The notes beneath the pieces are model-generated. The model was given only the letters and a program-made list of their open reading frames with translations. It had not been told where the DNA came from and ran no database searches. Shown one piece after another: positions 7,869-16,220 of a stretch of 64,000 bases of DNA. This DNA comes from Streptomyces altiplanensis. Its GTDB lineage: Bacteria > Actinomycetota > Actinomycetes > Streptomycetales > Streptomycetaceae. The DNA is taken from positions 16,279-80,278 of the forward strand of contig RHMC01000010.1 of NCBI GenBank assembly GCA_003719395.1. Reading direction: 5' to 3'. The position numbers and the translations under genes are program-made. The number at the start of each line of letters is the position of its first letter. The first letter of the stretch is position 1.

Positions 7869-9373
7869 GCCGCACCGGCGCTGTCGCTGTCGTCGTCTTC
7901 GAAGACGTCCAGGGCGTCGGCGATGACCGACTCCTCGAATCCGTCCTCTTCCGCGAGGCGCTTCTTCGCGGCGCGGACGCGGTCTCCGACCCACGTCTCG
8001 CCCTTGCCGTACTGGTTTCCGAGGCGCTCCAGGTCCGGCGCGATGCCGGACAGCGAGCACTTCGCGATGTACCGCTCGGCTTCGTCACGCTGCTTCTCGC
8101 GCACTTCGCGAGGGATCCGGCCGCCGTTTTCCGAGGCGGTCAGGGCGGGCACCGCGCTGAGCGCGACCCCACTTTCCGAGGCGCGGCCCGCAGAAATCGA
8201 GGTGCGGGCGCCTGCACTTTCCGAGGTTCCGCGAGTCTTGGCGGCGGCCCGCTCCAGGGCGCGCTGCCGCTTGAGCTTCTCGGCTTCCTCCAGGGCGCGG
8301 GCCTCAGCCTCAGCCTTGATCCGCTCAGCCTCAGCGGCGGCTTCGGCCTCCTTGCGCAGCGCCTCTGCCTGGGCTTCGGCTTCCTTGCGCAGCGCCTCTG
8401 CCTGCGCTTCTGCCTTGACGATCTCGGCCTGGCGGGCGGCCTCGCGGTCCCGTTCGGCCTGCTCCCGCTCCCACTGCTCGCGGCGGCGGCGGTCTTCGAT
8501 CTCGGCTTCGGTCTTGCGACGCGTCGCCTCGATTTCTGCGGTGCGCTCGGTCAGTGCGAGCCGCTCGCGTTCTGCCTCGATTTCTTCGCGGCGGGCGCGG
8601 GATGTGGCCTCGATTTCTGCCTGCCGCCGCTCGTTTTCGAGCCTCGCGTTCTCCTCGCGTTCGCGCCGGACTGCCTCGCGTTCTTCGCGGGAACGCTTCG
8701 CGGCGGCCTCGCGTTCTGCCTCCTCGCGCTTGGCGGCGGCCTCGCGTTCCGCTTCCTCGCGGGCTCGTTTTTCGGCGGCCTCGCGTTCCGCGACCTTCGC
8801 GCTCTCGAACCGCGCGATGATCGCGGTCAGTTCGCCGCGCCGCCGGGTCGCGTACTTGCGGTAGCCGGTGGCGGCTTCCGCGAGCAGGATCAGCAGCGCG
8901 GGGGCGACGGAGTGGAGCAGGATGCCGCCCGCGTCGGGCTTCTGCGGGACGAAGTGGAAGTGGCCGTCCGGGTAGAGCGACGTCCAGCAGTTCATCACCC
9001 AGGTGGAAAGACCGGCCGTCCAGCGCAGCAGGAACGGCCAGCCGCCGGGCTTGTAGTCCCCGCCGTGTTCGGCGAGGACTCCGTCGACGTACAGGACGGT
9101 GATCAGGGCGAGGCTGGCCAGCGGGTCCAGCATCCAGGCGATGTACCAGGGGATCTCGTGGGAGATGCCGAACAGGGTCACATTCACACAAGTGAAGATC
9201 AAAGCGCCGCCCCCGAGGGTGAGCAGCGCCTTGGTGACCATGGCCAGGACCTCGTCCAGTTTGGCGATGGACTTCCGGGCCTTGGCGGCGTCGCCCTCGC
9301 TGACCGGAGGGGGCGGGGCGGGGGTCTTGGGCGGCCCGGCCTGCTTCGGCCGGGGCACGGTCGGGGCGCTCAT
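7865..9373 (-). CDS. Membrane protein with long coiled coil (Spd/DUF2637-like)
   Basis: 502 residues from ATG 9373 (GGAAGG eight bases upstream). Residues ~45-155 hold several membrane segments, including GGGALIFTCVNVTLFGISHE, DPLASLALITVLYVDGVL and LLHSVAPALLILLAEA, in the style of DUF2637/SpdB-type proteins of actinomycete transfer regions. Then ~200 residues of Arg/Glu/Ala-rich coiled coil (EREAAEKRAREEAEREAAAK and similar), and a C-terminal part resembling a helix-turn-helix (NQYGKGETWVGDRVRAAKKR). It could anchor the DNA pump at the membrane; that is inference from its place upstream of TraB's terminator. Confidence 0.7.
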   Translation of the reverse strand: MSAPTVPRPKQAGPPKTPAPPPPVSEGDAAKARKSIAKLDEVLAMVTKALLTLGGGALIFTCVNVTLFGISHEIPWYIAWMLDPLASLALITVLYVDGVLAEHGGDYKPGGWPFLLRWTAGLSTWVMNCWTSLYPDGHFHFVPQKPDAGGILLHSVAPALLILLAEAATGYRKYATRRRGELTAIIARFESAKVAEREAAEKRAREEAEREAAAKREEAEREAAAKRSREEREAVRREREENARLENERRQAEIEATSRARREEIEAERERLALTERTAEIEATRRKTEAEIEDRRRREQWEREQAERDREAARQAEIVKAEAQAEALRKEAEAQAEALRKEAEAAAEAERIKAEAEARALEEAEKLKRQRALERAAAKTRGTSESAGARTSISAGRASESGVALSAVPALTASENGGRIPREVREKQRDEAERYIAKCSLSGIAPDLERLGNQYGKGETWVGDRVRAAKKRLAEEDGFEESVIADALDVFEDDDSDSAGAA

Positions 9374-9490
9374 TCTGGCTACCTTCCGTAGTGTGCGGGG
9401 GGAGTGTGCGGCGCACACTGCACAGGGTGCAAACCGGTATAAATCACCTATGCGCGGGCCTGCACACTGGAAAGTCCCTAGGGGGAGGGA

Positions 9491-9525
9491 GGGGCCGCAC
9501 AGTGCGGTGTGCGCTGTGCGGCCCC
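9491..9525. terminator. Strong hairpin downstream of traB
   Basis: Perfect 12-base arms (9491-9502 and 9514-9525) around 11 bases, just past the TraB stop at 9544 in the minus direction. The 170-base gap 9374-9543 otherwise holds only GCACACTG-type repeats and the ribosome site of the next gene. Likely a terminator or attenuator separating the two cistrons. Confidence 0.65.
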
Positions 9526-9543
9526 TTCCAGGGACGGTTACTG

Positions 9544-11685
9544 TCAGTTGCCGTTTTCGAGCGGGGAGCGGATCAGGTCGTACGATCCGTAGCCCTCCTC
9601 GGACTCGTCCTTGGCGATGACGCCGTCGTCCAGGAGCTGCTTCTTCAGGCGGTTCCACCAGTCGCGGGCGCCCTTCTTGTTGACCCGCATCCACAGGTCG
9701 TTGAGCTCCTTGGGCTCGAAGTTGTCTTTGCCTTCGCGCACCCAGGAATCCAGGCGAGCAAAGATGGCGGCCTTGGTGTCCTCGGGGGAGAGCTTCTCCT
9801 CGTCGGCCACCGCGCCGGGCAGCTGGAAGACCGGGGCGTCGTCGGCCGGGGCCTCGATCTCGGTCTCGACGCTGAGGTGGTCGTACGCGCCGGGCTCGGG
9901 ATCGGCGGCCAGGATCTGCCGCAGTTCCTCGTCCAAGTCCTCGGTCTCCTTCGCGAGCAGGTCCGGGTCGATCTCCACGTCCTCGTCCTCCTCGTACTCG
10001 TCGTCGGCGTCGTACTCGGAGGCCGTGTCCGCCGGGGCGGCGGGGGCGGCCGGCTGCTGGGGGAAAGCACCGGATCCGTCGGCGTCGCCCTCCAGGAGCG
10101 GGGTGGTGTAGAAGGTGCGGTTGGTCCACAGCGCGCCGAACGCCTCAGCGGTCGTGGCGTCCATGGGGGTGCGCACGTTCATGCCCGCGGTGACGGCGGC
10201 CGCCAGGGTGGGGCGGTCGGCGTTGTAGGTGCGGGCGGTGACCGCCCAGCGGTCTTCGGCGATGCCCATCCCGGCCGCGTACAGGTAGCCGGGCTTCCTG
10301 TTCGCCCAGCCGGGGAAAGCGCCGGCGTCGATCGCCTCGGGCGGCAGGACGTACTGGGCCTCCGCCCCGTCGGACAGGCCGTAGGCCATACCGGCGGGGT
10401 GGTTGGAGCGCGCCGTGGTGTCCATCTGGTCGTGCGTGGCGCGCTGGATGGAGGAGAGGAACCAGCCGCCGGTGGAACGCAGGGTGCGCAGCACCTTGCC
10501 GTACGCCTCGCCGTCGGCGAAGTCAGCGGCCTCCTCACCGATGATCAGCAGGAAGTTCAAGCCGCAGCCCGGCTTCCACTTCGCCAGGCCCTTGGCCGCG
10601 AGGTACTCGCCGCGGGCCTTGATGACCGTGTGCATCTGCTTGAAGAACCGGCGAGCGTCCTTCTCGTTGGTGATCACCATGTCGGCGGCGTGCCGGACGT
10701 GCCCGTAGTCCTGCATGAACTTCGAGCAGTTGATGACGATGACGGACACCTCGGTGCGGGTGGCGGCCTCGGTCACGATGATCGAGTTGCCGACCGTCTT
10801 GCCCGCGCCGTTAACGCCCTGGGCGACGCAGTGCTCGACGTTCTCGCCGCCCTTGACCTCCTGCGGGTCGTTGAGGATGCCGGGCAAGTTGAGTTTGAGC
10901 GTCTCGCCGTCCTCGTACCGTCCGAGGTTGATCGGCAAGTCACCGAACCCGGCGCCGAACGCCGACGGGCCGGGCCAGGCGAAGCCCTCCTTGAGGAGAT
11001 CGGCCACCTGGACCCGCATGGTGATCAGCGAGGCGTCATCGTCGTCGACGGTGTGGGTGATGCGGCCCTGCCCGAGCTTGAGCGCGGAGGTCATGGCGGG
11101 GATACGGCGGGCGAACTCGTCCGCCGTAGCCCCGTCCTTCGCCTCGATCTTGGCGACGACCGTGCCCTTGCCGTTGGACTTGGCCTCCTGGAGCTCGTGC
11201 TTGGCCAGGCCGATCTCGGATTCGAGCTTGGCCCACTTGCCGCCGACCTTCTCGCCCGAGCCCTTCTTGTACAGCGCCGACCAGAGGTGGTTGGCGATGC
11301 ACAGGCCGGACCCGGCGAGCATCCAGGCGCCCATCGTGGCGCCGGACTCCAGGCCCACCACGGTGCCCAGGGTGACCCCGGCCGTGGTGGCGACGGCGTT
11401 GACCTGGTGGAGGTAGCGCACGTCCTTGTCACGCTTGGCCTTGTGGTCCATGTGGTTGATGAACTTGGCCAGGACCGCGCCGGTGCCGGCCAGACCGAGC
11501 GCGGCGAGCGCCAGGGAGGCCGGGGTGGTGGCGAGCAGCACGTGGGCGGTCTCAGCGACGATGCAGCCGCCGATGTTGATGCCCCACGGCCCGCCGTAGG
11601 TGACCCACGCCTTCCTCGAGGACTCCTGCTCCTCTTCGGTACGGGTGTCGATCTTCTTCGCTCGTGCGGAGATACGGCGAGCCAT
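9544..11685 (-). CDS. traB: TraB-like FtsK/SpoIIIE family plasmid transfer ATPase
   Basis: 713 residues; ATG 11685 overlaps the upstream stop (TGATG) and has GGAAGG nearby. Two or three N-terminal membrane segments (about 30-130) are followed by a P-loop motor: Walker A GVNGAGKT at ~289-297 and Walker B LNFLLIIGEE at ~376-385. An acidic linker (DEYEEDEDVEIDPD) and a C-terminal winged-helix-like domain (KKLLDDGVI region, ending PLENGN) follow. This is the layout of the septal DNA translocators that move double-stranded plasmid DNA between Streptomyces mycelia, where the C-terminal winged helix reads short repeats (clt/TRS). It is the key gene of the transfer region. Confidence 0.8.
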   Translation of the reverse strand: MARRISARAKKIDTRTEEEQESSRKAWVTYGGPWGINIGGCIVAETAHVLLATTPASLALAALGLAGTGAVLAKFINHMDHKAKRDKDVRYLHQVNAVATTAGVTLGTVVGLESGATMGAWMLAGSGLCIANHLWSALYKKGSGEKVGGKWAKLESEIGLAKHELQEAKSNGKGTVVAKIEAKDGATADEFARRIPAMTSALKLGQGRITHTVDDDDASLITMRVQVADLLKEGFAWPGPSAFGAGFGDLPINLGRYEDGETLKLNLPGILNDPQEVKGGENVEHCVAQGVNGAGKTVGNSIIVTEAATRTEVSVIVINCSKFMQDYGHVRHAADMVITNEKDARRFFKQMHTVIKARGEYLAAKGLAKWKPGCGLNFLLIIGEEAADFADGEAYGKVLRTLRSTGGWFLSSIQRATHDQMDTTARSNHPAGMAYGLSDGAEAQYVLPPEAIDAGAFPGWANRKPGYLYAAGMGIAEDRWAVTARTYNADRPTLAAAVTAGMNVRTPMDATTAEAFGALWTNRTFYTTPLLEGDADGSGAFPQQPAAPAAPADTASEYDADDEYEEDEDVEIDPDLLAKETEDLDEELRQILAADPEPGAYDHLSVETEIEAPADDAPVFQLPGAVADEEKLSPEDTKAAIFARLDSWVREGKDNFEPKELNDLWMRVNKKGARDWWNRLKKQLLDDGVIAKDESEEGYGSYDLIRSPLENGN

Positions 11686-12149
11686 CACGCTGCCCTTCCG
11701 GCCTCGCCCGGACGCCCGGCGGCGCCCTTGGGCTTGTCACCGATGGAGAATCCGGGCTTCTTCGAGCCCTTCCCCTCGCGCGCCTTCCGCTCAGCCTCGA
11801 TCTCCGGCTGGATGAAGTGCTTGACGAAGGACGCGTACATCTTCACGCCGCTCAGCCCGAGGACCTTCGCGGCGGACGCGCCGCCCTTGAGGTGGGCGGA
11901 CACGAGCTTCGCGCGGATCTTGGACTGGGCACCGAAGGTCCACCACTTGCCCTTGTACTGGGCGAGGATGGCGCCGACCATGTCCGCGTCCATGCCGATC
12001 CGCATGTGGAGCTCCAGGCCGATCGCCCGCAGGATCCGGGCGTACTGGTAGAGGTCGCGGTCGCTCGTGAACTCGATCTTCTCCAGCTGCTTGATGAGCT
12101 CCGAGAGGTTCGAGCCGAGCTTCTCGCCGCTGTCGCTGCTGTCGCTCAT
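11685..12149 (-). CDS. Hypothetical transfer-operon protein upstream of traB
   Basis: 154 residues from ATG 12149 with GGAAGGAA upstream. Helical, with SELIKQLEKIEFTSDRDLYQ, then GGKWWTFGAQ-type core (YKGKWWTFGAQSKIRAKLV) and a basic C-terminus (KAREGKGSKKPGFSIGDKPK). No family recognised. Its stop overlaps the traB start, so it is made together with the DNA pump and may be an accessory DNA-binding factor. Confidence 0.65.
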   Translation of the reverse strand: MSDSSDSGEKLGSNLSELIKQLEKIEFTSDRDLYQYARILRAIGLELHMRIGMDADMVGAILAQYKGKWWTFGAQSKIRAKLVSAHLKGGASAAKVLGLSGVKMYASFVKHFIQPEIEAERKAREGKGSKKPGFSIGDKPKGAAGRPGEAGRAA

Positions 12150-12218
12150 GTCGGGGTGGGTTCCTTCCAGGTCGGGGATCGTGCGGACGGGTCGGGGGCT
12201 GTCACCTCCCCGCGGGCC

Positions 12219-12236
12219 CGCACCTCGCGGTGCGGA
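12219..12236. repeat. Short hairpin between genes
   Basis: Seven-base arms around TCGC, in the gap between the small membrane protein gene and the traB-upstream gene. Confidence 0.35.
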
Positions 12237-12256
12237 GCCACGGGCAAGCGGCAAGA

Positions 12257-12463
12257 TCACTTGCTGGCGGCGGCGCTGTCGTTGGCGCTGGAGATCGCGG
12301 CGCCGATGCCGGTGCCGATGCCGTCGATCGCGTTCGCGAGCGGCGACGTCGCCAGGGCGTAGCCGCACACGAGCGCGGCGATCAGGACGCCCGCTCGCAT
12401 GTCGGAGCGCCAGAACAGCCAGGTGGCGCCACCGGCGAGCAGGAAGAGGGGAAGTGCAATCAC
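12257..12463 (-). CDS. Small two-helix membrane protein
   Basis: 68 residues from GTG 12463, chosen because GGAGG lies five bases upstream (a TTG at 12475 overlaps that site and is less likely). Two hydrophobic segments: IALPLFLLAGGATWLFW and AGVLIAALVCGYALATSPLA. The tail is small and polar. Typical of the tiny membrane proteins that cluster with traB in Streptomyces elements. Confidence 0.6.
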   Translation of the reverse strand: MIALPLFLLAGGATWLFWRSDMRAGVLIAALVCGYALATSPLANAIDGIGTGIGAAISSANDSAAASK

Positions 12464-12551
12464 GAGGTCCTCCAAGGACGGGGAGTCGGGGAAGTGCTCT
12501 CCAGCCGCGAGGGCCGAGCCGAGCGGGGGCGGGTGCTCCTTCGCTCTCCAC

Positions 12552-12584
12552 CGCCACCGGACCGCGCGGGGCGGGCCGGTGGCG
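12552..12584. repeat. Intercistronic GC hairpin
   Basis: Perfect nine-base arms (12552-12560 and 12576-12584) around a GC-rich 15-base loop. Confidence 0.55.
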
Positions 12585-12611
12585 ACTGGGCAACGCAGGA
12601 AGCGCAGCGGG

Positions 12612-12683
12612 TCAGCGGGCCAGGAGGACCGCGGCGATGACGATGAACGGCCCGGCCATGCCGAGCAGGTAGAGGAAACGCAT
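12612..12683 (-). CDS. Micropeptide, single membrane helix (23 residues)
   Basis: ATG 12683, preceded by GAAGAAGG, opens a 23-residue frame, MRFLYLLGMAGPFIVIAAVL then LAR. It is almost entirely one hydrophobic helix. It occupies the otherwise empty space between the WhiB gene and the small membrane protein gene, on the same strand. Good ribosome site, correct strand and membrane character suggest a real gene, but it is too short to be certain. Confidence 0.45.
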   Translation of the reverse strand: MRFLYLLGMAGPFIVIAAVLLAR

Positions 12684-12713
12684 GTCGCCTTCTTCCAGAG
12701 GGAGTTGACGGAG

Positions 12714-12977
12714 TCAGGCAGCGGAGCGGGCCCGGATGCGGGCGGCGCGCCGCTTCATCGCGCGGCGCTCGTCCTCGGACAGGCCGCCCCAGACGCCGTC
12801 GTCCTGGCCGGCCTCCAGCGCCCACTGCAGGCACTGCTCCATGACCGGGCAGCGGCGGCAGACCGCCTTGGCCTCCTCGATCTGCAGGAGCGCCGGTCCG
12901 GTGTTGCCGATCGGGAAAAACAACTCGGGGTCCTCTTCGCGGCAGACCGCGTTGTGACGCCAGTCCACCGCGGTCAC
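12714..12977 (-). CDS. WhiB-family iron-sulfur regulator
   Basis: 87 residues. The four cluster-binding cysteines are present: C12, C40, C43 and C49 (CRRCPVMEQC), followed by the GVWGG turn (61-65) and a basic C-terminus (RRAMKRRAARIRARSAA) for DNA contact. Wbl proteins bind a [4Fe-4S] cluster and act with the principal sigma factor. GTG 12977 overlaps the stop of the 27-residue gene upstream (GTGA). Plasmid- and phage-borne Wbl proteins are common in actinomycetes; this one probably adjusts expression of the transfer region or the host. Confidence 0.85.
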   Translation of the reverse strand: MTAVDWRHNAVCREEDPELFFPIGNTGPALLQIEEAKAVCRRCPVMEQCLQWALEAGQDDGVWGGLSEDERRAMKRRAARIRARSAA

Positions 12978-13057
12978 TTCCCCTGCCGGACGCGGCGCAG
13001 GGCCTCGTCCATGTCGGTGTCGGAGTCGCCGTTGTTCCATGCGATGCTGATCTGCAT
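12974..13057 (-). CDS. Small protein coupled to WhiB (27 residues)
   Basis: ATG 13057 is preceded by GGAGG with ideal spacing and encodes MQISIAWNNGDSDTDMDEAL then RRVRQGK. Its stop overlaps the WhiB start by four bases, so WhiB translation probably depends on it. No known family. The good ribosome site placed at this ATG, not at the ATG 12 bases earlier, fixes the start. Confidence 0.55.
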   Translation of the reverse strand: MQISIAWNNGDSDTDMDEALRRVRQGK

Positions 13058-13635
13058 CGGGGCCTCCATACAGGTCCTGGACAGCCCCGGGGGTCCGATC
13101 CCTGGGGCTGTCGCCGTTGGTAGAGCCGGTGTCCACCGCGCTCTCCACCGCTCACCGAACGACCTGAAGGTCGGCGGTGGGCGACTGGGCAGCGCGGGGC
13201 TGCGAAGTGCTTGGTGCGCGGCCTCTTCCGCCGCTGCGTGATCGTCTTGAGGGAGCCGGAACCTCGGCTCCGACACGGCCCCGGGGGGCGTGTCCGGTGG
13301 TGCCAGACAGGGAGACGACGTGCCCTGCGGTGCTGTGCGATATGAACCTGGTCCTCTGTCCCGCTCGCCCGAGGAATCGCTCTCGGGGTCGTCGCGCTAC
13401 CGGCGTCCGTTCCTTCGGACCAGATCCGTTCTTTTGAGTCGGGTCGCCCCTACGAGGCTTGCCGACTGGTCTCCACTCACCTCGGCTGGTGTGGTCACGG
13501 CCGTCGTATCTGTGGTGGATCACGCTGTTGAGTTGTGCTGGTCACCGACGGTTCCGGCTCCCACATCCGGCGCCGCCAGCGACGGTTCCGGGTGAAGGAG
13601 CCGGGTCCGAAGACCCGGCGTGGTGCGGGGGAGCG
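13058..13635. other. Gene-poor leader region of the transfer operon
   Basis: I see no convincing gene in these 578 bases; the open frames crossing it lack ribosome sites. It contains two adjacent hairpins, 13252-13271 (seven-base arms) and 13272-13294 (GACACG/CGTGTC), which could attenuate transcription into the WhiB-TraB cluster. A weak promoter-like pair on the minus strand (TCAACA, then TACGAC 17 bases on, around 13518-13546) is possible. Confidence 0.4.
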
Positions 13636-14037
13636 TCAGGCCGCGAGCGGTACCGGCGCGGCGGCGGCCGGCGGCGCGATGCGCAGTTGCGCGGCGTAGG
13701 GGAGGAGCACGTCCACCAGGCGCTCGCGAACCAGCTCGGTGATCGACGGGTCGGCCGCGAGGATGTCCCGCGCCGCTTCCCGCCGCGCCCCGGACTCCGC
13801 GACGACCTCGTCGCGTGCTTTGGTCTTGCCCTTCGTCACCGCAGCTGCGGCGTCCCACCGGGCCAGCTCGTCCGCAGTCACCAGGTCGTACATCTCGAGC
13901 GGCGTGCCGAAGGCGACGTCCAGGTCCAGGTCGGCGAAGTCGGGGAGCGGCACCTCGACCGCCTCCAGGAGCGCGAGCGTCTCCGCGTCGAAGTCCTCGG
14001 TGGTGAGGCTGGCGGCGGGGCGGCGGGGGACGTTCAT
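13636..14037 (-). CDS. Conserved hypothetical protein
   Basis: 133 residues, beginning MNVPRRPAASLTTEDFDAET. Acidic N-terminal half, helical C-terminal half rich in R, E and A. No family recognised. It is transcribed divergently from the GntR regulator, with the regulator's operator in between, so it is probably the first gene under that control. Confidence 0.6.
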   Translation of the reverse strand: MNVPRRPAASLTTEDFDAETLALLEAVEVPLPDFADLDLDVAFGTPLEMYDLVTADELARWDAAAAVTKGKTKARDEVVAESGARREAARDILAADPSITELVRERLVDVLLPYAAQLRIAPPAAAAPVPLAA

Positions 14038-14171
14038 GGGGTGGAGCTCCCTTCGGTAGCGGTCCGCCGCAAGGGCGGGGTACGTCGATCAGGTGCATTC
14101 GGGCAGGCGGAATAAGCGTCTTTTTGGCGTTTCTCCGGGTTCAGAGCGCCGCTGACGACTACGACAATGGA

Positions 14172-14208
14172 GTCTTCTAGAAGACTTGTCAAGGTCTTCT
14201 AGAATGCT
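14172..14208. promoter_or_regulatory. Double operator for the GntR regulator
   Basis: A perfect 16-base palindrome, AGTCTTCTAGAAGACT (14172-14187), is followed 22 bases on by a second site, GTCTTCTAGAATGC (14195-14208). The pair lies in the divergent spacer, immediately upstream of the GntR gene. The two-turn spacing suggests cooperative binding of two dimers, autoregulating gntR and the minus-strand operon. Confidence 0.7.
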
Positions 14209-14245
14209 GTTGACTGGGTGGTGTTCCGACCAGGAAGGAGCTGCC

Positions 14246-15001
14246 GTGAACCCCGCAGCCCCGAAGACGCCACCGAAGTGGCGGCAGCTCGCCGACGAGA
14301 TCGCGGCCCAGATCGCCAGCGGCGTATACGCCCCTGACGACCGGCTTCCCTCCGTCCAGGCCCAGGTCAGCGCAGGTAAGGGCGCTACCGCGACAGTCCA
14401 TCGCGCATACCAAGCACTGGAGGCTGAAGGACTCGTGCGTACCCTGCAGGGGAGCGGCACAACGGTCCTGGGCCCCGAGAGCGCGCCCTTGAGCACGATC
14501 ACCGGCGCGGCCCGCCTTGAGCGACTTCGTCGAACCGGACGAGCACTCGCCCCGCGGGAGGACTACGTGAACTCGCGTTCCGTCCTTCGCTCCTGCGCAG
14601 ACCCAGAGGTCGCTGACCTCCTCGGCATCGACCTCTACGACGAGGTGGTCCTGAGGAGCCGGACGTTCGTGCGGGACGACAAGCCCATTGCGCTCGCCCT
14701 GAACGTGATCCACATGCGAGCTTTGAACACCCTCCCTGAGCTGCTCGACTCCGGCCCCATGGAGAAGTTCCGCCACGACCTGTACGCCGAGCGCACGGGC
14801 AAGACCATCACCGCCGGCCCCGAGCGAAGCACCGCGCGGCTGGCGTCCGATAACGAACTCAGCGAGTTCGGCATCGACGTGCCTCCGGACATCCCGGTAC
14901 CCGTGCTGGTGCTGCGAACCGTCTATTCCGACGAAGACGGTCCTCTGGAGGTCTGGGTGGACATTCTCCGCCCCGGCATGTGGCACAGCAGCAGAGCCTG
15001 A
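14246..15001 (+). CDS. GntR-family transcriptional regulator (UTRA domain)
   Basis: 251 residues from GTG 14246, with GGAAGGAG six bases upstream. The N-terminal winged helix is typical GntR: KWRQLADEIAAQIASGVYAP, DRLPSVQA, then AYQALEAEGLVRTLQGSGT. The C-terminal ~160 residues fit the UTRA ligand-binding fold (RSCADPEVADLLGIDLYDEV, RSRTFVRDDKP, then VLVLRTVYSDEDGPLEVWVD). GntR proteins of this kind (for example KorSA, TraR) keep Streptomyces transfer genes silent. It probably represses the leftward transfer operon through the adjacent palindromes. Confidence 0.85.
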   Translation: MNPAAPKTPPKWRQLADEIAAQIASGVYAPDDRLPSVQAQVSAGKGATATVHRAYQALEAEGLVRTLQGSGTTVLGPESAPLSTITGAARLERLRRTGRALAPREDYVNSRSVLRSCADPEVADLLGIDLYDEVVLRSRTFVRDDKPIALALNVIHMRALNTLPELLDSGPMEKFRHDLYAERTGKTITAGPERSTARLASDNELSEFGIDVPPDIPVPVLVLRTVYSDEDGPLEVWVDILRPGMWHSSRA

Positions 15002-15182
15002 ACTCGTACCTCCAAGCACTGTGCCCCCTCTCGACCGTCTCGTCTTGTGGGGGCAATCACACTCGCGGCGGAGGAAACGGAACATCACAACGGCTTGTCG
15101 AAGCCCGTACGCACTTCCATTCACGGGTTTTCAACATCCACGTACACACGGGATTTGAGGCCGCGGGCCTAGGCTCGCGGCC

Positions 15183-16220
15183 ATGACGACAGCGGAGGGG
15201 ACAAGGGTGGGGAAGCACCGGACGGGGTGGCAGCCGGACAAGCTGCGCGAGCAGCGAGAGGCTCACGGCTTGACCTTGGAGAAGGCGGGCGAGCGCCTCC
15301 GGGCGGTTGCCGAGCAGGCGAAGCTCAAGGGCATCCCGGCCGCGAATCCGCAGACCTTGTGGCAGCACGAGCAAGGCGAGGTCTTCCCCGGTCCTCACTA
15401 CCGGCGCGCCTACTGCCTCCTCTATCGGGCCACCGAGCCTGACTTGGGCTTCCGCAACGCTCTGCCGGGTGAGGAGACGTCGTTCAAGCTCACGCCGATG
15501 GATGACCGCCTCAACGGTTCGCACGTTTTGGCTGTTGAGCGGGCTATTCATCGCATCGCGCCCGGCTCGGGAGAAGCCGACCACTTCGACTTGCAGCAGC
15601 GCATCATCGACGCGTGGAAGCGCCGGCACACGGGCGGCGACCCGCACCGCCCCGTACTCATCCTGGTCGGTGGCTTCGCCGGCAGCGGCAAGACCGAGCT
15701 CGCCCGCTTCTTCGTTCAGCTCACCGGCTGGCCGCTGCTCGACAAGGACCCGCTCACCCGCCCACTGGTGGAGCGCCTCCTGGTCGCGCTGGGCGGAGAC
15801 GCGAACGACCGGCACACCGACCTCTACCGCGAACAGGTCCGGCCGGTGGAGTACGACTGCCTAATGCAGTCGGCCATGGCCAACATCAAGTGCGGCATCT
15901 CCACGGTGCTCACCGCGCCGTTCATTGCCGAGATGACCGACCCGGCCTGGATGCAGCGCCTGGCCAACCGAGCGGGCTCGATGGGAGTAGACGTCTTCCC
16001 CGTGTGGGTGCGCTGCGACGAAGAGTCGATGCGCGAGTACATCGGATTCCGTTCCGCGGCTCGAGACGCGTGGAAGCTGGCGCGGTGGGACGAGTACATG
16101 GCGACGATCGACTTGGAGCTGCGCCCGGCGGTGCCGCACCTGGTCGTCGACAACCGACTGGGGACCGCGGTGACGCTCGCGGACCAGGCCCGGCAGGCGA
16201 TGGGGGCGATGTACGCATGA
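15183..16220 (+). CDS. HTH domain fused to P-loop kinase-like ATPase
   Basis: 345 residues. Residues ~18-80 resemble an XRE-type helix-turn-helix (KLREQREAHGLTLEKAGERL, then TLWQHEQGEVFP); residues ~155-340 hold a P-loop domain with Walker A GGFAGSGKT (163-171) and a kinase-like VWVRCDEESMREYI. No ribosome site; TAGGCT ends eight bases before ATG 15183, so the mRNA is probably leaderless. It overlaps the next gene (ATGA). The same group of HTH-kinase, guanylate-kinase-like, dehydrogenase-like and HAD genes seems to travel together in Streptomyces, but I know of no assigned pathway. Confidence 0.7.
   Translation: MTTAEGTRVGKHRTGWQPDKLREQREAHGLTLEKAGERLRAVAEQAKLKGIPAANPQTLWQHEQGEVFPGPHYRRAYCLLYRATEPDLGFRNALPGEETSFKLTPMDDRLNGSHVLAVERAIHRIAPGSGEADHFDLQQRIIDAWKRRHTGGDPHRPVLILVGGFAGSGKTELARFFVQLTGWPLLDKDPLTRPLVERLLVALGGDANDRHTDLYREQVRPVEYDCLMQSAMANIKCGISTVLTAPFIAEMTDPAWMQRLANRAGSMGVDVFPVWVRCDEESMREYIGFRSAARDAWKLARWDEYMATIDLELRPAVPHLVVDNRLGTAVTLADQARQAMGAMYA

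Noticed and set aside
9391..12051. An 886-residue open frame on the plus strand
   Set aside because: It lies antisense to the TraB-like gene and its neighbours; it has no ribosome site, and its V/G/R-rich translation is the usual mirror of high-GC coding DNA.
13152..13523. A 123-residue basic frame upstream of the WhiB genes
   Set aside because: No ribosome site, arginine-rich shadow-like composition and two strong hairpins in the region; treated as leader DNA.
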